The translations under genes and the position numbers were made by a program. The notes beneath the pieces were generated by a model. That model was not told where the DNA came from, searched no databases, and saw only the letters and a program-made list of their open reading frames with translations. Shown in pieces: positions 31,501 through 42,156 of a stretch of 64,000 bases of DNA. Positions within the stretch are counted from its first letter, which is position 1. Each line of letters starts with the position of its first letter. The stretch is from contig KV454011.1 in NCBI GenBank assembly GCA_001661245.1, positions 1,968,135 to 2,032,134 of the forward strand. The letters run 5' to 3'. The stretch is from Pachysolen tannophilus NRRL Y-2460 (lineage: Eukaryota > Ascomycota > Pichiomycetes > Alaninales > Pachysolenaceae).

Positions 31501-32836
31501 TAGACCGAAACGGAATTTACCAAAATTAAAAATTGTTAAGGGCATACGTACTAATCTGTACAATCACAAAACAGACATTACAAGAAATGTAACTTTAAAG
31601 GACTTGAATAAACAAGAAATCAAACTGTTAGAAAAGCACGATATGAGATTAAAAAATTCATTGAAATTAAAATTAAGCGGATTAATGGATTTATTTCAGA
31701 AGAGATACAAACGCTTCAAAAAACCTACCATAGATGAAAACTTACTAGGATATTTATTTGATCCGCTGATAGTTCCGGTAGGTGTTGATTTACCATATAA
31801 AAAGGACAATAATATGATATTGGAGGTTGCCACTGGTCATCATTTTTATAACATGGATTTAGATATAATTGAAGAAAGACTTTGGAATGGGTTTTACAAT
31901 GAGCCAAAGCAATTTTTAAGAGATATAGAAATGATTTACAAAGATGCAATAACCTTAAATGATAGGGAGAGGTTGTTACGTGCAAGTGAAATGTTCGCAA
32001 ATGCTCAGGTTGGAGTTGAAGAAATTGCTACAGCTGACTTTGTGAAGGAATGTAAATTGATGCATCTGAGAGAGATTGTAAGACAAAATATGTACCTAGA
32101 GGATCAAAGAAAAAAACAACAACAAAAACAACAAAATCATCCTCAAGAATCAGAATCCAAAGATGAAAATTCAAATATTGATCCCATTAGTATTTTGGAG
32201 AGAGAGGAGAGTTCCCCAATTTTATCTCAAAATGGTGATAAATTGGAAGTTAACGTTTCTTCTACATCTTTAAAGAAAGATGCTGAAAATAAGGAAGAGA
32301 CCAATGAAGCTGTTTTATCAGATGAAAATCGTCAAGAACAGATACAACAGCAATTAATGCCGCCGCCTCACATTCCATCCTCAATGAATGGAGATGTCTT
32401 GAAAGACCACTATATCGAAGATAAATCAAATCACCTCAATAGAGAAGATAAATCGAACGATCACAATGATAATAATAATCGTAATGGTAATCAGAAACAT
32501 ACCAAACTCGTTACAAATAATTCTGATGCACCTGTTGTTTCGTCATCGGAAGAAGAAGAAGAGATTCCTTCAATTCCGCCTGATCTATTGAAAAAAGATT
32601 TATATATTGATTCTGAAAAATTAGAGACCATCAAACGCAAATTGGTTCATTTATGTATACATAATGTGGTCAATATCGAGAATTTGGAGCAAATTAATTC
32701 TAAATTAATGGATATTATCTACGAAGATCGAAAGCTTTATGACAAACTGGTCACATTGGATAAGTTGGAAAGGTGTATTAATGAATTTGATACATTTTTT
32801 GCTAGCAGTTCATTAAGTGAAGATGAAGAAGAATAG
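28565..32836 (+). CDS. YTA7: AAA-ATPase/bromodomain chromatin protein Yta7 (ATAD2 family)
   Basis: 1423 codons (S. cerevisiae Yta7 has 1379). The first 330 residues are highly acidic with Asp/Glu runs alternating with Lys/Arg-rich stretches. AAA1 has an intact P-loop GPPGTGKT (G517), Walker B IIFFDEIDG (about 578) and arginine-finger region RRPGRFDRE. The second AAA unit is degenerate, with SAQPGSGQ in place of a P-loop, as expected in the family. A bromodomain-like region lies at about 1040-1160. The C-terminal part is Gln/Asn-rich with acidic stretches. Yta7 evicts or disassembles H3-H4 and limits silencing spread. It follows the split MCD1 on the same strand as the N-half. Confidence 0.95.
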   Translation: MVYGRHYLNGNSSRSFKRRVVDDNGDEDDEEYSEQHDPEQDDDGDEIEDESNAGSDKELVSKGGGEDNEDVPDTAAVTPQKVKPKRINYNEDQMFDELLPDDDEDEEDEEEKEEQKKENIKVEDDYQDDYNEDDDEDEMKDSKGSRKNVTLNYKNRRGRKRRIDDDDDDDASFHSENEDEDEDDDDDNLSSTEVEAEERKKIKTFIASDDDDDDDDDEEGEGVTRRLRRNGRKRKEKNGRKRPKSASTSRGPLRRSRRLNNEADEDDDMVSNGRHRRTRRENRNDDDDEVDDDSEHLTLADELRDLKSFSPPHTPPHRKFNFRQRKEVNYQIPPPILNDVELEREFSAAATTASTATNNGSLFFSTATPKRGRKTGNSSVRNLLFPTVGPFGGSDVSSVFGENIPGLTAIAGNLSDSDSSDEDIIPFNNNNGNNVNNGIITNANNKKTLNTTGKVNTKSSLADSDPLGVDMNIDFSVVGGLDNYINQLKEMVVLPLLYPEVFSKFGITPPRGVLFHGPPGTGKTLMARALAASCSTENTKITFFMRKGADCLSKWVGEAERQLRLLFEEAKNQQPSIIFFDEIDGLAPVRSSKQEQIHASIVSTLLALMDGMDNRGQVIVIGATNRPDSVDPALRRPGRFDREFYFPLPDLKARTQILKIHTRNWKPLLDEAFLDELAHLTKGYGGADLRALCTEAALNSIQRQYPQIYQTKEKLKINPERIKIVSKDFMMALDKIIPSSSRSISSLSSPLPQHIAPLLEDKFLDIVKRLNELIPSLSSSNKKLTSLEQAMYVDMTESDPDGGFKRQKLIKSLSTIRTFKPRILISAQPGSGQIYIGSAILNYLEGFHVQSLDLSNLFNDSSRSIESAIIQMFIEAKRHKPSVIYIPNVDIWYNAIPDLSKSTLLSLLRSIQPHDKILLLGISDLDYRYLSKDLKDIFGLNNFIDLQIKLSQPKLEKFFDQLWIALHLKPFEYIDDFENRPKRNLPKLKIVKGIRTNLYNHKTDITRNVTLKDLNKQEIKLLEKHDMRLKNSLKLKLSGLMDLFQKRYKRFKKPTIDENLLGYLFDPLIVPVGVDLPYKKDNNMILEVATGHHFYNMDLDIIEERLWNGFYNEPKQFLRDIEMIYKDAITLNDRERLLRASEMFANAQVGVEEIATADFVKECKLMHLREIVRQNMYLEDQRKKQQQKQQNHPQESESKDENSNIDPISILEREESSPILSQNGDKLEVNVSSTSLKKDAENKEETNEAVLSDENRQEQIQQQLMPPPHIPSSMNGDVLKDHYIEDKSNHLNREDKSNDHNDNNNRNGNQKHTKLVTNNSDAPVVSSSEEEEEIPSIPPDLLKKDLYIDSEKLETIKRKLVHLCIHNVVNIENLEQINSKLMDIIYEDRKLYDKLVTLDKLERCINEFDTFFASSSLSEDEEE

Positions 32837-32980
32837 ATAGATAACTTAGTTTTCCAGTTTGAGGAATTTTAAGTGGATTTATATGCATAGATTTATTTTA
32901 TTTTATTTCATTCTATTCTTACATAAAAGAATATCCATCAATTAAACATATTAGTACTTTTTTGTAGAAAATCATTAATT

Positions 32981-35900
32981 CTAATTATTATCCAAAGCGT
33001 GATTCAATTCAACTCTTACAACAGAAGATGTTTCCCTATCTCTGATAACTTTTAAATTATCAAATATTAAGCTCTTTAGCAGCAGAACGTCATTAATATT
33101 GGCATTGATATTGCTCAACATTTTTAGCAATTTATCATTGCATCTAATAAATTGAATACGACAATTTTCAATAGTGAAATCCAAATACTTGAACAACTGC
33201 ATATAACTTAATTTGAAAAGTTCTAAAATTTCGTCATGCAAGTCAATTTTGGTGGAAATAATAGTAAACTTTATGCACAACGATGACATATTTTTGCACG
33301 TCGAAATATATGATCTCCAAGTTGGAACAATAAAATCAGTATTATATATTTTCAAAAATGAATTCAATGTCAACGACAATAGTTCATTAGAGTAGAAAAA
33401 TTTTCCATCATCTTCATGTATGTTAAAGGCAGAAACCAAACTCTCAACTAACGATAACCTTTCTTCCTCTCTTCTTAAATTTTTACGGGATGATTTGGTG
33501 TTTTCATGATCACCCGTTTTTAATTTTTTGAATTCTTTAACGTTATAGTCGTCGTCATCACTCTCATTTTCATAATAGTTATCATCTAGGACTTCTGACA
33601 TGGTTTTAACGTACTCTTCAATTATTTCGTTAAAAGAACCCACGTATTCACCCATAATCTTGATAACATGTTTCTTGTATTCTTTATTATTTCTTCCTGC
33701 TTCTGTTAGTATGACTTTGTTGATCTTTTCTAGCAAATCATCATCTTCTTCGTTGTCATAAACAAACTTCTTTGATTTAATAGCCAAAAAAACTAATGCT
33801 GCCAAAACACTCTCTTTTCCCGCCCAAGTTCTACCTTTACAAGCATTTAATATGACTTTAAATAATTGATAAGTTACTTTAGAGCTCATACCGTTCAAAC
33901 CCCCATCAATATTCTCACAAGCATCAGCGATACTTTCAGCGCATACTTTCCTTATTAGATACTTTTGGGAATCAAGGTATTCATCAACCAACAGGCAAAT
34001 TTCGCCAATATAGTAAGAAATAGCTCCCTTCCCAGAAACGTTATCAACCCACTCGTTTTCGAAAAAAGTTCGAACTGATTTATCTGGGTCATGTTTTGCT
34101 ACAAATACGAATGGTAGAAATGCGGAACTGACAGAAGAAAATCTGTCACCACTATATTTCGAAATTGACTCACAAGTCATACCAGCAATCTGCCTTTCTC
34201 GGGTGTCATCAGATTCAAAATACATCGCTTTTAACTTCTTTGATAAGGAAACTACAGCATCTATTGATGCTATACGGCATAAATAACCAGCAGCAGAAGC
34301 ATACGAAGAAGCAATAGTTTCATTTCTATCTTTAATTTCGTGAATACAAATTTTCAAAAGTTGGTCACCATGAGGCTTGACAACATACAAATGTCTGACA
34401 ACTAATGTGACTAAAACTCTACTTCCTGCAGCTTTGGAAGGTAAACCAATTGAATTACGAATACTAGACCGTAACACTGGTACGAGATCTTTCATTAAAT
34501 CATCATCAACCATATCTAGCAAGCTCTCAATAGCATCCATCATTGGAGAATGTCCAATACTTTGTAATCTTTTAGCATCTATTTCACTAGCCTTCAATTT
34601 ATACTTGTCGGCATTTAATGTCAAGTAATTAATAATTTGTGGTTCTAGAGTTGACATTAACATAATTAATTGATCAATTAAATTTGGAATAAAAGGTCTA
34701 ATAGCAACCCCCGATTTTTTACATAAACTTAAAATAGTCTCTAAAGCAAAGTTTCGAACGTCTTCAACGTCACTCAATAGACCATTAGGACCCAATAAAG
34801 TTGGAATTAACTTCGATAAAATATTACTTGCTTTCGTTAAAGAAGCACCAGATGCAAAATCAATACTTCTGATCAAAATAGTAGCCAAAGTTCTAGTTAG
34901 TTGATTACCCTCTTTACGAACGCTGTCTTTAATATCATCAACAGATCTTAAACTCATATTCCAAATTTCCTCTAACCTGTTCTCATATTTCTCTAATGGA
35001 ACGGTCTGTAGCAAATCAAGCAAAGCAACAGTTGACGCTTGTCTGACTCTCCATTCTTTATTACCCATTCCTGATAACAATTCATTCAAAATCAAGTCAA
35101 AATGAGCAGAAATAGTCTTAGAGGTATCAATAACCAAAGTGTTCCAAATGTCATTCATGGAATTTTGAACAGAAGTTGAGGGATCATACCTATATCTGTA
35201 CAACTTTGGAATGAGCTTTTTGAATAGTTTATCATTTGTCATTAACAACTGATCGAGACTAGACTTCGATAAGATCGATCCTAATCCAAACACAACTCCT
35301 TTTCTTGAAGACCAAAGTGCAGAGTTCCTTGCTAGGGACATAAATTTGTAAACCAAACTAGGATCACCAACTTCAGATGCTAAATTCAAGATATCCTTAT
35401 AACTTGAGACTGATCCATCTTCAGTTTTTAAAATTCCTGGTTCAAATAACTGAGTATCTTCAGAAACAGAACCTGATGTTAAAATCGCCAGGGACGTCGA
35501 ATCTGTAAAAGATTTTAATAAGCCACGTACCAAAGTATGCTTCAAATCAGTGTCGCCCATTTCAAAAATCATACTTAGGCCTCTAGAAGCTGATTCTTGT
35601 ATTATTTCATCCCTATCAGCTAAAAATCTCATGAATGCGAGATGCATCTCCGCCGCGACATCTTTTACTGGCTTCAAATGACCACAGTATTGTACCAAAG
35701 ACAAAAGCCAAATGCAACCCGCCCTACGTAATGATGGTTTCGTATTTGAACAAGCATTTAAAATTTTTTCAATTAAAAAGCTTAAACGACTAAAATTTTT
35801 GATTAGCCTTATTTTCAATGGACCCTGTATATCAATTGATCTGTTTAGAACTTTTGAGTTCCATCCAGAAGCAACTATTGTAATCGCTTCGCCACTTGTG

Positions 35901-38680
35901 AACAAATATTCAATTTGTTTAGAAACGTGAGTGTCATAAACGGATTTTTCAAAATCACTAAATCCCATTTCGTCAAATTCAGAATTTTCTGGATCCTCCA
36001 CAGTTAGTGACAAATGTGCCCAAGTTATTGTGGCCTTCTCGTTACACTTTTTAACTTTCGGTCTGATCTCTTCAATGAACTTCAGTCTATAGCTTTGAAC
36101 ACTATCAGTTAGCACCACTTCAGGACCTAATGCACCAAAAATTGCTAACTGAGATATTGCCTCCATAGAAAAATTGATCACTCTAGTATTGGACGATTTC
36201 AAACCATTCAAAATCTCTTCCAAAAGATTTTCATAAATTGTCTGTGATAATACTGAACAACGACCCCTTAGACACAATCTTGAAATTAAGTACCCCAACG
36301 CTAAAGTTTTGACTTCCATATCCATTGAAGCGCCATTTATATCATCAATTAATTTTAGAATAGAATCAACCGAGTTTTCTTCATGACTTGCAATTATACC
36401 TATAGCTTGTGAGATATAACGAATCAAACTTTCCGACACCGAAGTAGAACTATCTTTTAATAGTTTGAATAAGTTCGAAATTGCAGGAATCAATTTGAAA
36501 ACAGTTGCAGAGCTAGACAATGACAAAATTCTATTAAAAGTTTTGCCAAATAATACCTTGGGGTCATTTTTGTTAATAGAATTACCAATAAATTCGTTCA
36601 ATATAATCTGTAAGAACGAATCCAAGGAGTTCCTAATAATATTGTTTTCAAAATCTAGTTCCACATTCTCTTCCTCGACCTTCAACGATAATTTTGTTAA
36701 TTTTTCAGTTACTAACTTAAGCACATTCTCGTCATATTCCAATGACTTTTCTAGTCTGACATCCCACTCTCTATCCGTTATCACAACTGTTTGCTTGCCT
36801 TCAATGGATTCCATTACGAGCGTTTGAAGTGTAAATTTGATGGCATTTGTCATCGCAAAGCGTAAACTTGATTTTTTACCATTTTTAGAAGAATCAACAA
36901 CTTTTGATAAACTTGACACCATATTGGCAAATTTTGGAAATTTGACATTTCTGTTATATCCCAACAAATCAGCTGTCGGTTTAAATTCATTTGAATTTGA
37001 TGACTGCAAAATACTGAACCAATATGGATGCAACCCTTTTAAAGCTTCTTCTATGACGTTTGTTCTGTTATTCAACGACGTACCCAAAATACACATTATT
37101 CTTGCATCAGGATCTTCAAAGGAAAAGCAGCAGTTGACGTACTTGATTGCTATATAACGGCAACTATACAAACCTTCAATTGCATGCTTCAGACTAGTGG
37201 CTTCGGATCTTTTACACTCATCGATGGTTTCATCGTTAATAAGTAGAGAGTATAACAATTCTTTCAATGCCAATTTATCTTTATGAGATAGATTAGGTAG
37301 ATGAACTGTTAATCCAGATAATGCATCCTGGATGCTTGACCTCAATTCAGGTAAATCTGTTCTTAAAGAATCAAATAAAAACTCAATATAATTCAAGTTA
37401 TCTAATAATTTCGAATTCTTTTTCAAAATCACTCCCAATGCTTGATATTGAGAAGTTCTTTGTTTAACATAAGCAGCATAGTTCCTTGTATTTGAGTTGC
37501 TTTCTGACCAGGAATCCGTAAGTAAATCATTTTTTAATTGTGCTGCAATTGTAACATTAAAAGAAGACGATTCGTTATCAGCGACATCCGTGCTAATTTC
37601 ATTCGAAGAAACATTTTGTGTCACCCACTGAATAAATTGTATCGCTGCCTGTTTTAATTTAAGATAATCAGAGTTTAGCCCAAGTGATGATATTTTGGAA
37701 ATATATGCAGATTTAGTAGCAAACCTACTACGTAGTAAAATATTGCTTATAATTTTTTCTTGTAATGTTGATTTTACTGGTTTCACTCCTAAAGGCTGAT
37801 TTCCAACAATCATCAAGATTAATTTCTCTATTGATAGCCCATCTTCATAATCAATTGTCAATTTTTTCAAAAGAGAATTAGCCTGATCAGAAACAGACGA
37901 TGATGAATCTGTGCTTGCAACCAATAATGGAATTAACAAATATTTATCATCAAAACCGGTGGAAATAAACTTCAAAATGGCTAATTTATAATTTGTCAAA
38001 TGTGTTGAATTAAATGAAACACCAGCTTGTGTTGTTAGGAACTTGCAGTCGCTATTACTTAAGCCAGGACAAGAATAATTTTCGGATATAGTATTTGTCC
38101 CATTGGTATTAACAACTGGCACAAACAAGAAAAGTTTTGTAAAACAAGTGCATATAAACTGTTCATCTTTTGGAAACTTGTCAAATTGCAAAAAATCAAC
38201 TCGAATATCATTTGCCTCTTTTGTAGCCCTCAGCGGTTGTTTATAATTTAAAATCAATTTGCACAATATGTGGAAACATCTTGAAGCTATACTGGGCTGT
38301 AAATCTGAAATACCATGGATGACTTCTGGTATTAATTTTTTCTGTTCCTCTTGACTTAGTCTATCAATTCCTTTTGAAACAAAAAGCAGACTATATAATT
38401 GAACTGAAGTTGGATCCAAACCATCAGCCACTTTTGGCGATTTTACTTGTTTCAACAAAGCGTCAATTGGTAATTTAATCGAAGTGGCGGCGTTTATTCT
38501 AGTTATCAAATGCTGCACAGATTTCAATATAGTGGTTCTAACTTCTGAATTGGGTGAGGCCAACTTCAATAATAATGGAGCCAAATACAATTTAAGTGAA
38601 GATTCAAATTTCTCATCAGTATCCGCCAATGCAATACGAAGCTCAACTTTATTCACCAACGCCAATTCAGCATCTGTCAT
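32981..38680 (-). CDS. ECM29: Proteasome adaptor/scaffold Ecm29
   Basis: 1899 codons from the ATG at 38680 (S. cerevisiae Ecm29 has 1868). The N-terminus carries the family signature ELALVNKVELRIALADTDEKF followed by LAPLLLKLASP. The whole protein is HEAT-like helical repeats, for example SLRRAGCIWLLSLVQYCG and EWRVRQASTVALLDLLQ. Ecm29 binds 26S proteasomes, acts in quality control of core-regulatory particle joining and in stress disassembly. It is convergent with YTA7 (144 bp). A PACE-like element with a TATA lies about 140 bp upstream, matching those of UBI4 and RPN10. Confidence 0.92.
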   Translation of the reverse strand: MTDAELALVNKVELRIALADTDEKFESSLKLYLAPLLLKLASPNSEVRTTILKSVQHLITRINAATSIKLPIDALLKQVKSPKVADGLDPTSVQLYSLLFVSKGIDRLSQEEQKKLIPEVIHGISDLQPSIASRCFHILCKLILNYKQPLRATKEANDIRVDFLQFDKFPKDEQFICTCFTKLFLFVPVVNTNGTNTISENYSCPGLSNSDCKFLTTQAGVSFNSTHLTNYKLAILKFISTGFDDKYLLIPLLVASTDSSSSVSDQANSLLKKLTIDYEDGLSIEKLILMIVGNQPLGVKPVKSTLQEKIISNILLRSRFATKSAYISKISSLGLNSDYLKLKQAAIQFIQWVTQNVSSNEISTDVADNESSSFNVTIAAQLKNDLLTDSWSESNSNTRNYAAYVKQRTSQYQALGVILKKNSKLLDNLNYIEFLFDSLRTDLPELRSSIQDALSGLTVHLPNLSHKDKLALKELLYSLLINDETIDECKRSEATSLKHAIEGLYSCRYIAIKYVNCCFSFEDPDARIMCILGTSLNNRTNVIEEALKGLHPYWFSILQSSNSNEFKPTADLLGYNRNVKFPKFANMVSSLSKVVDSSKNGKKSSLRFAMTNAIKFTLQTLVMESIEGKQTVVITDREWDVRLEKSLEYDENVLKLVTEKLTKLSLKVEEENVELDFENNIIRNSLDSFLQIILNEFIGNSINKNDPKVLFGKTFNRILSLSSSATVFKLIPAISNLFKLLKDSSTSVSESLIRYISQAIGIIASHEENSVDSILKLIDDINGASMDMEVKTLALGYLISRLCLRGRCSVLSQTIYENLLEEILNGLKSSNTRVINFSMEAISQLAIFGALGPEVVLTDSVQSYRLKFIEEIRPKVKKCNEKATITWAHLSLTVEDPENSEFDEMGFSDFEKSVYDTHVSKQIEYLFTSGEAITIVASGWNSKVLNRSIDIQGPLKIRLIKNFSRLSFLIEKILNACSNTKPSLRRAGCIWLLSLVQYCGHLKPVKDVAAEMHLAFMRFLADRDEIIQESASRGLSMIFEMGDTDLKHTLVRGLLKSFTDSTSLAILTSGSVSEDTQLFEPGILKTEDGSVSSYKDILNLASEVGDPSLVYKFMSLARNSALWSSRKGVVFGLGSILSKSSLDQLLMTNDKLFKKLIPKLYRYRYDPSTSVQNSMNDIWNTLVIDTSKTISAHFDLILNELLSGMGNKEWRVRQASTVALLDLLQTVPLEKYENRLEEIWNMSLRSVDDIKDSVRKEGNQLTRTLATILIRSIDFASGASLTKASNILSKLIPTLLGPNGLLSDVEDVRNFALETILSLCKKSGVAIRPFIPNLIDQLIMLMSTLEPQIINYLTLNADKYKLKASEIDAKRLQSIGHSPMMDAIESLLDMVDDDLMKDLVPVLRSSIRNSIGLPSKAAGSRVLVTLVVRHLYVVKPHGDQLLKICIHEIKDRNETIASSYASAAGYLCRIASIDAVVSLSKKLKAMYFESDDTRERQIAGMTCESISKYSGDRFSSVSSAFLPFVFVAKHDPDKSVRTFFENEWVDNVSGKGAISYYIGEICLLVDEYLDSQKYLIRKVCAESIADACENIDGGLNGMSSKVTYQLFKVILNACKGRTWAGKESVLAALVFLAIKSKKFVYDNEEDDDLLEKINKVILTEAGRNNKEYKKHVIKIMGEYVGSFNEIIEEYVKTMSEVLDDNYYENESDDDDYNVKEFKKLKTGDHENTKSSRKNLRREEERLSLVESLVSAFNIHEDDGKFFYSNELLSLTLNSFLKIYNTDFIVPTWRSYISTCKNMSSLCIKFTIISTKIDLHDEILELFKLSYMQLFKYLDFTIENCRIQFIRCNDKLLKMLSNINANINDVLLLKSLIFDNLKVIRDRETSSVVRVELNHALDNN

Positions 38681-39170
38681 TATCTTTCCCAAAATTTCAA
38701 TTATAATCTGTACGTCTCGCAACAAATAACCAACAGCTAAGAATTGGTAATATGATCTTTGAAGTCAGACCTGATATCATTCAAAGTTAGCTGTCTCTTC
38801 TTATATAGTGATAATCGGGGGCAAAAAGGTAAGCAGCGACAGATGCAGATCTAGTGAGTACACTTTGATCTTCTAAATCAAAGTAAAATTCTTTACACGA
38901 CCATTTTTTCTGATATCACCAACTCCATTTGTTGCTGCATTTATTGGCATCAATCCGCTATGAACTACATGAGGATGAGTTATGTTTTTACTACAGATTA
39001 TCATTTAGAAATCAATTCTCATTTTAGAAGAAAAAAAAATTACACAAAAAAAATACCTTCACCTTTTAACTACTTAAAAGTAAATCTGAAACCATCCAAA
39101 AACTTTCATTAAAACACGTCTGCTCTATTTAAGGAAAACATAAAACATAATTTGTCCTTCAATATAAAAT
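38681..39170. promoter_or_regulatory. ECM29 promoter and UBI4 3' flank
   Basis: 490 bp without a gene. It contains a minus-strand TATATAA at 38801-38807 and a PACE-like GGGGGCAAA at 38817-38825. The part near 39170 is the UBI4 3' end. Confidence 0.5.
38817..38825 (+). promoter_or_regulatory. PACE-like (Rpn4-type) element upstream of ECM29
   Basis: GGGGGCAAA differs by one base from the proteasome control element GGTGGCAAA. It sits 9 bp beyond a minus-strand TATATAA (38801-38807) and about 137 bp upstream of the ECM29 ATG. Confidence 0.5.
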
Positions 39171-40376
<1,206 letters not shown>

Positions 40377-40469
40377 TTAATAATTAATATTAAAATCTAT
40401 TAAACTAATATAATAGCGGTTAGATAATTATTTTACAAATACCATTTTACTTATATAGTCAGCTCATTT

Positions 40470-40478
40470 GGTGGCAAA
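40470..40478 (+). promoter_or_regulatory. PACE (Rpn4-type) element upstream of UBI4
   Basis: A perfect GGTGGCAAA, the proteasome-associated control element of S. cerevisiae. It is 154 bp upstream of the UBI4 ATG and 12 bp beyond a minus-strand TATATAA (40451-40457). Confidence 0.65.
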
Positions 40479-40782
40479 ATGAGGAATAAAAAAGAAATTC
40501 TGTGCGCAATCAGGCAACTACCGAATCGGGTAATGATAACAAGGTAAAGTACAAAACAAAAACAAAAAAAGAAATCAAAAAAACCTCAGTTACCCTATAC
40601 GGAAGTCATAGTTTTATTTTTCTTCCTAATCCTTGAAGGTCCTTCCTAATCAAGTAAGTACTACAAAACAAAGAGCAAACTTAGATTTCCTAATATAGTA
40701 ATTACTTAATTAAATGCTTCTTTTTGGTTCTATATAGTTCATTAAGTAGAAACCGTATATAATATGCTCTTTTCTCTAGTCT

Positions 40783-41703
40783 CTATACCATTCCTTTGAA
40801 TGGGTTTCTATCATCTAAGATTCTCCTCGTTCTATTCCCACTGGAGAGATTAGTTTTTGTGATGGTATATGGTTTTTTAAATGCTATTTCGTTACCATCT
40901 TCTTCAATTTCAACTTCTTCAGTTAATGTTGTTAAATTTTCCCTTTTTGTTTCAGTACTTGTTGGAAGGCTATGACTATTACTATTCAATTCAAAGCTTT
41001 GATCCTTATTATTCTTATAATATTTTAATCTGTTTAAGTCCAAACTCTTACTTGCAATTTTATTACTGGAAAGATTTGGTAATACAATTTCTTCATTAAT
41101 ATTTTCATTATAATTATTACTCGCACTATCCAAGGAATAACGTAGACTTTGGAAACTCTTCTTATTGATTCCATCTTCATCATCATTACTATTACTTTTC
41201 TCAACTTTTAAACCTGGAATAGCCATTGTTGATCTTAATTTATGAAAATTTTCTCTTTTTTCTGATAATTTTGCTTCATCAGTTAATAATATTAAAAGAT
41301 ATTTGGCTCTATTTTTAATATTCTGATAATTTTGATCATTCTTGGTGTTAAGATTGGCCCTTATCCCTGTCAATATCTTGTCGAAAAAATATATATTTTC
41401 TTGATAATACCTTGCAAACTCAATGGAACCAACTTGTACACAAAATTGAATAACCGTTAAAGTCTTTAATATCCTCCTGTAATTTCTATTCGAATCACCA
41501 TCACTATTTATTAGACTCAACCGCTTATTCAAAGCCTTGATAATCTCATTCAATTTGTTGTTTTGAAAAGTTAATTTAGCAATTTCATTTAAATCCTTCC
41601 CGCTTGGCCCCCAAGAATCATTATTCGTTATATTTCTAACCTTATTCTCTACCTGTGAACTTGATATCTTTTGAAATGACTTCAAAAATCGATTCTCTGT
41701 CAT
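40783..41703 (-). CDS. ENT4: ENTH-domain epsin-like protein, Ent4-type
   Basis: 306 codons from the ATG at 41703 (S. cerevisiae Ent4 has 247). An ENTH domain covers about residues 15-155 (VENKVRNITNNDSWGPSGKDL, then KTLTVIQFCVQVGSIEFARY). It is followed by RSTMAIPGLK, which parallels RSSISTPGRK of S. cerevisiae Ent4, a Ser/Asn-rich linker, and a C-terminal NPF motif (RNPFKGMV) that would bind EH-domain proteins. The NPF end is shared with Ent4. ENTH domains bind phosphoinositides at trans-Golgi or endosomal membranes in clathrin traffic. The exact function of Ent4 is poorly known even in S. cerevisiae. Confidence 0.78.
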   Translation of the reverse strand: MTENRFLKSFQKISSSQVENKVRNITNNDSWGPSGKDLNEIAKLTFQNNKLNEIIKALNKRLSLINSDGDSNRNYRRILKTLTVIQFCVQVGSIEFARYYQENIYFFDKILTGIRANLNTKNDQNYQNIKNRAKYLLILLTDEAKLSEKRENFHKLRSTMAIPGLKVEKSNSNDDEDGINKKSFQSLRYSLDSASNNYNENINEEIVLPNLSSNKIASKSLDLNRLKYYKNNKDQSFELNSNSHSLPTSTETKRENLTTLTEEVEIEEDGNEIAFKKPYTITKTNLSSGNRTRRILDDRNPFKGMV

Positions 41704-42156
41704 TTATTCAATCTGCTGATATAGTATTTTTCAAAATAATAAAAGAAAAAAAAAGGGTTTGTAAAGTTGTTTCAAAGTATTGCTATCCTTTATATTTATT
41801 TATTTATATATATATATTTTTTTGATTTGTGCTTTTTTTTTTTTTTTTACCTGAGTAAATCAATCTCCTTTCTTATTAATTGATTTAGACTAGTTCTAAT
41901 ATTATTCTAAATTATTGATCTAATTGATCTCTATATGAATTTTAGTAACGATTTAACACATAAATAGATTGATTAATTTATGAATTAGTTTGATAAATTG
42001 AAAAATTAGTTAGTCCATCTATTACTACTTGTATTAGATTAGAATCCTATAAAATACACAGTAAAAAAAAAAAAAAAAAATAAACAGTAGAAAAGACAAG
42101 AGTATATATAGTACAAAGAATTTACGTTTTATTAAGCTTTGTGTTTTACTCCTTTC
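41704..42156. other. Intergenic, ENT4 promoter and PRP19 3' flank
   Basis: 453 bp of very AT-rich sequence with a T-run near 41833-41849 and an A-run at about 42064-42080. Nothing else is recognised. Confidence 0.5.
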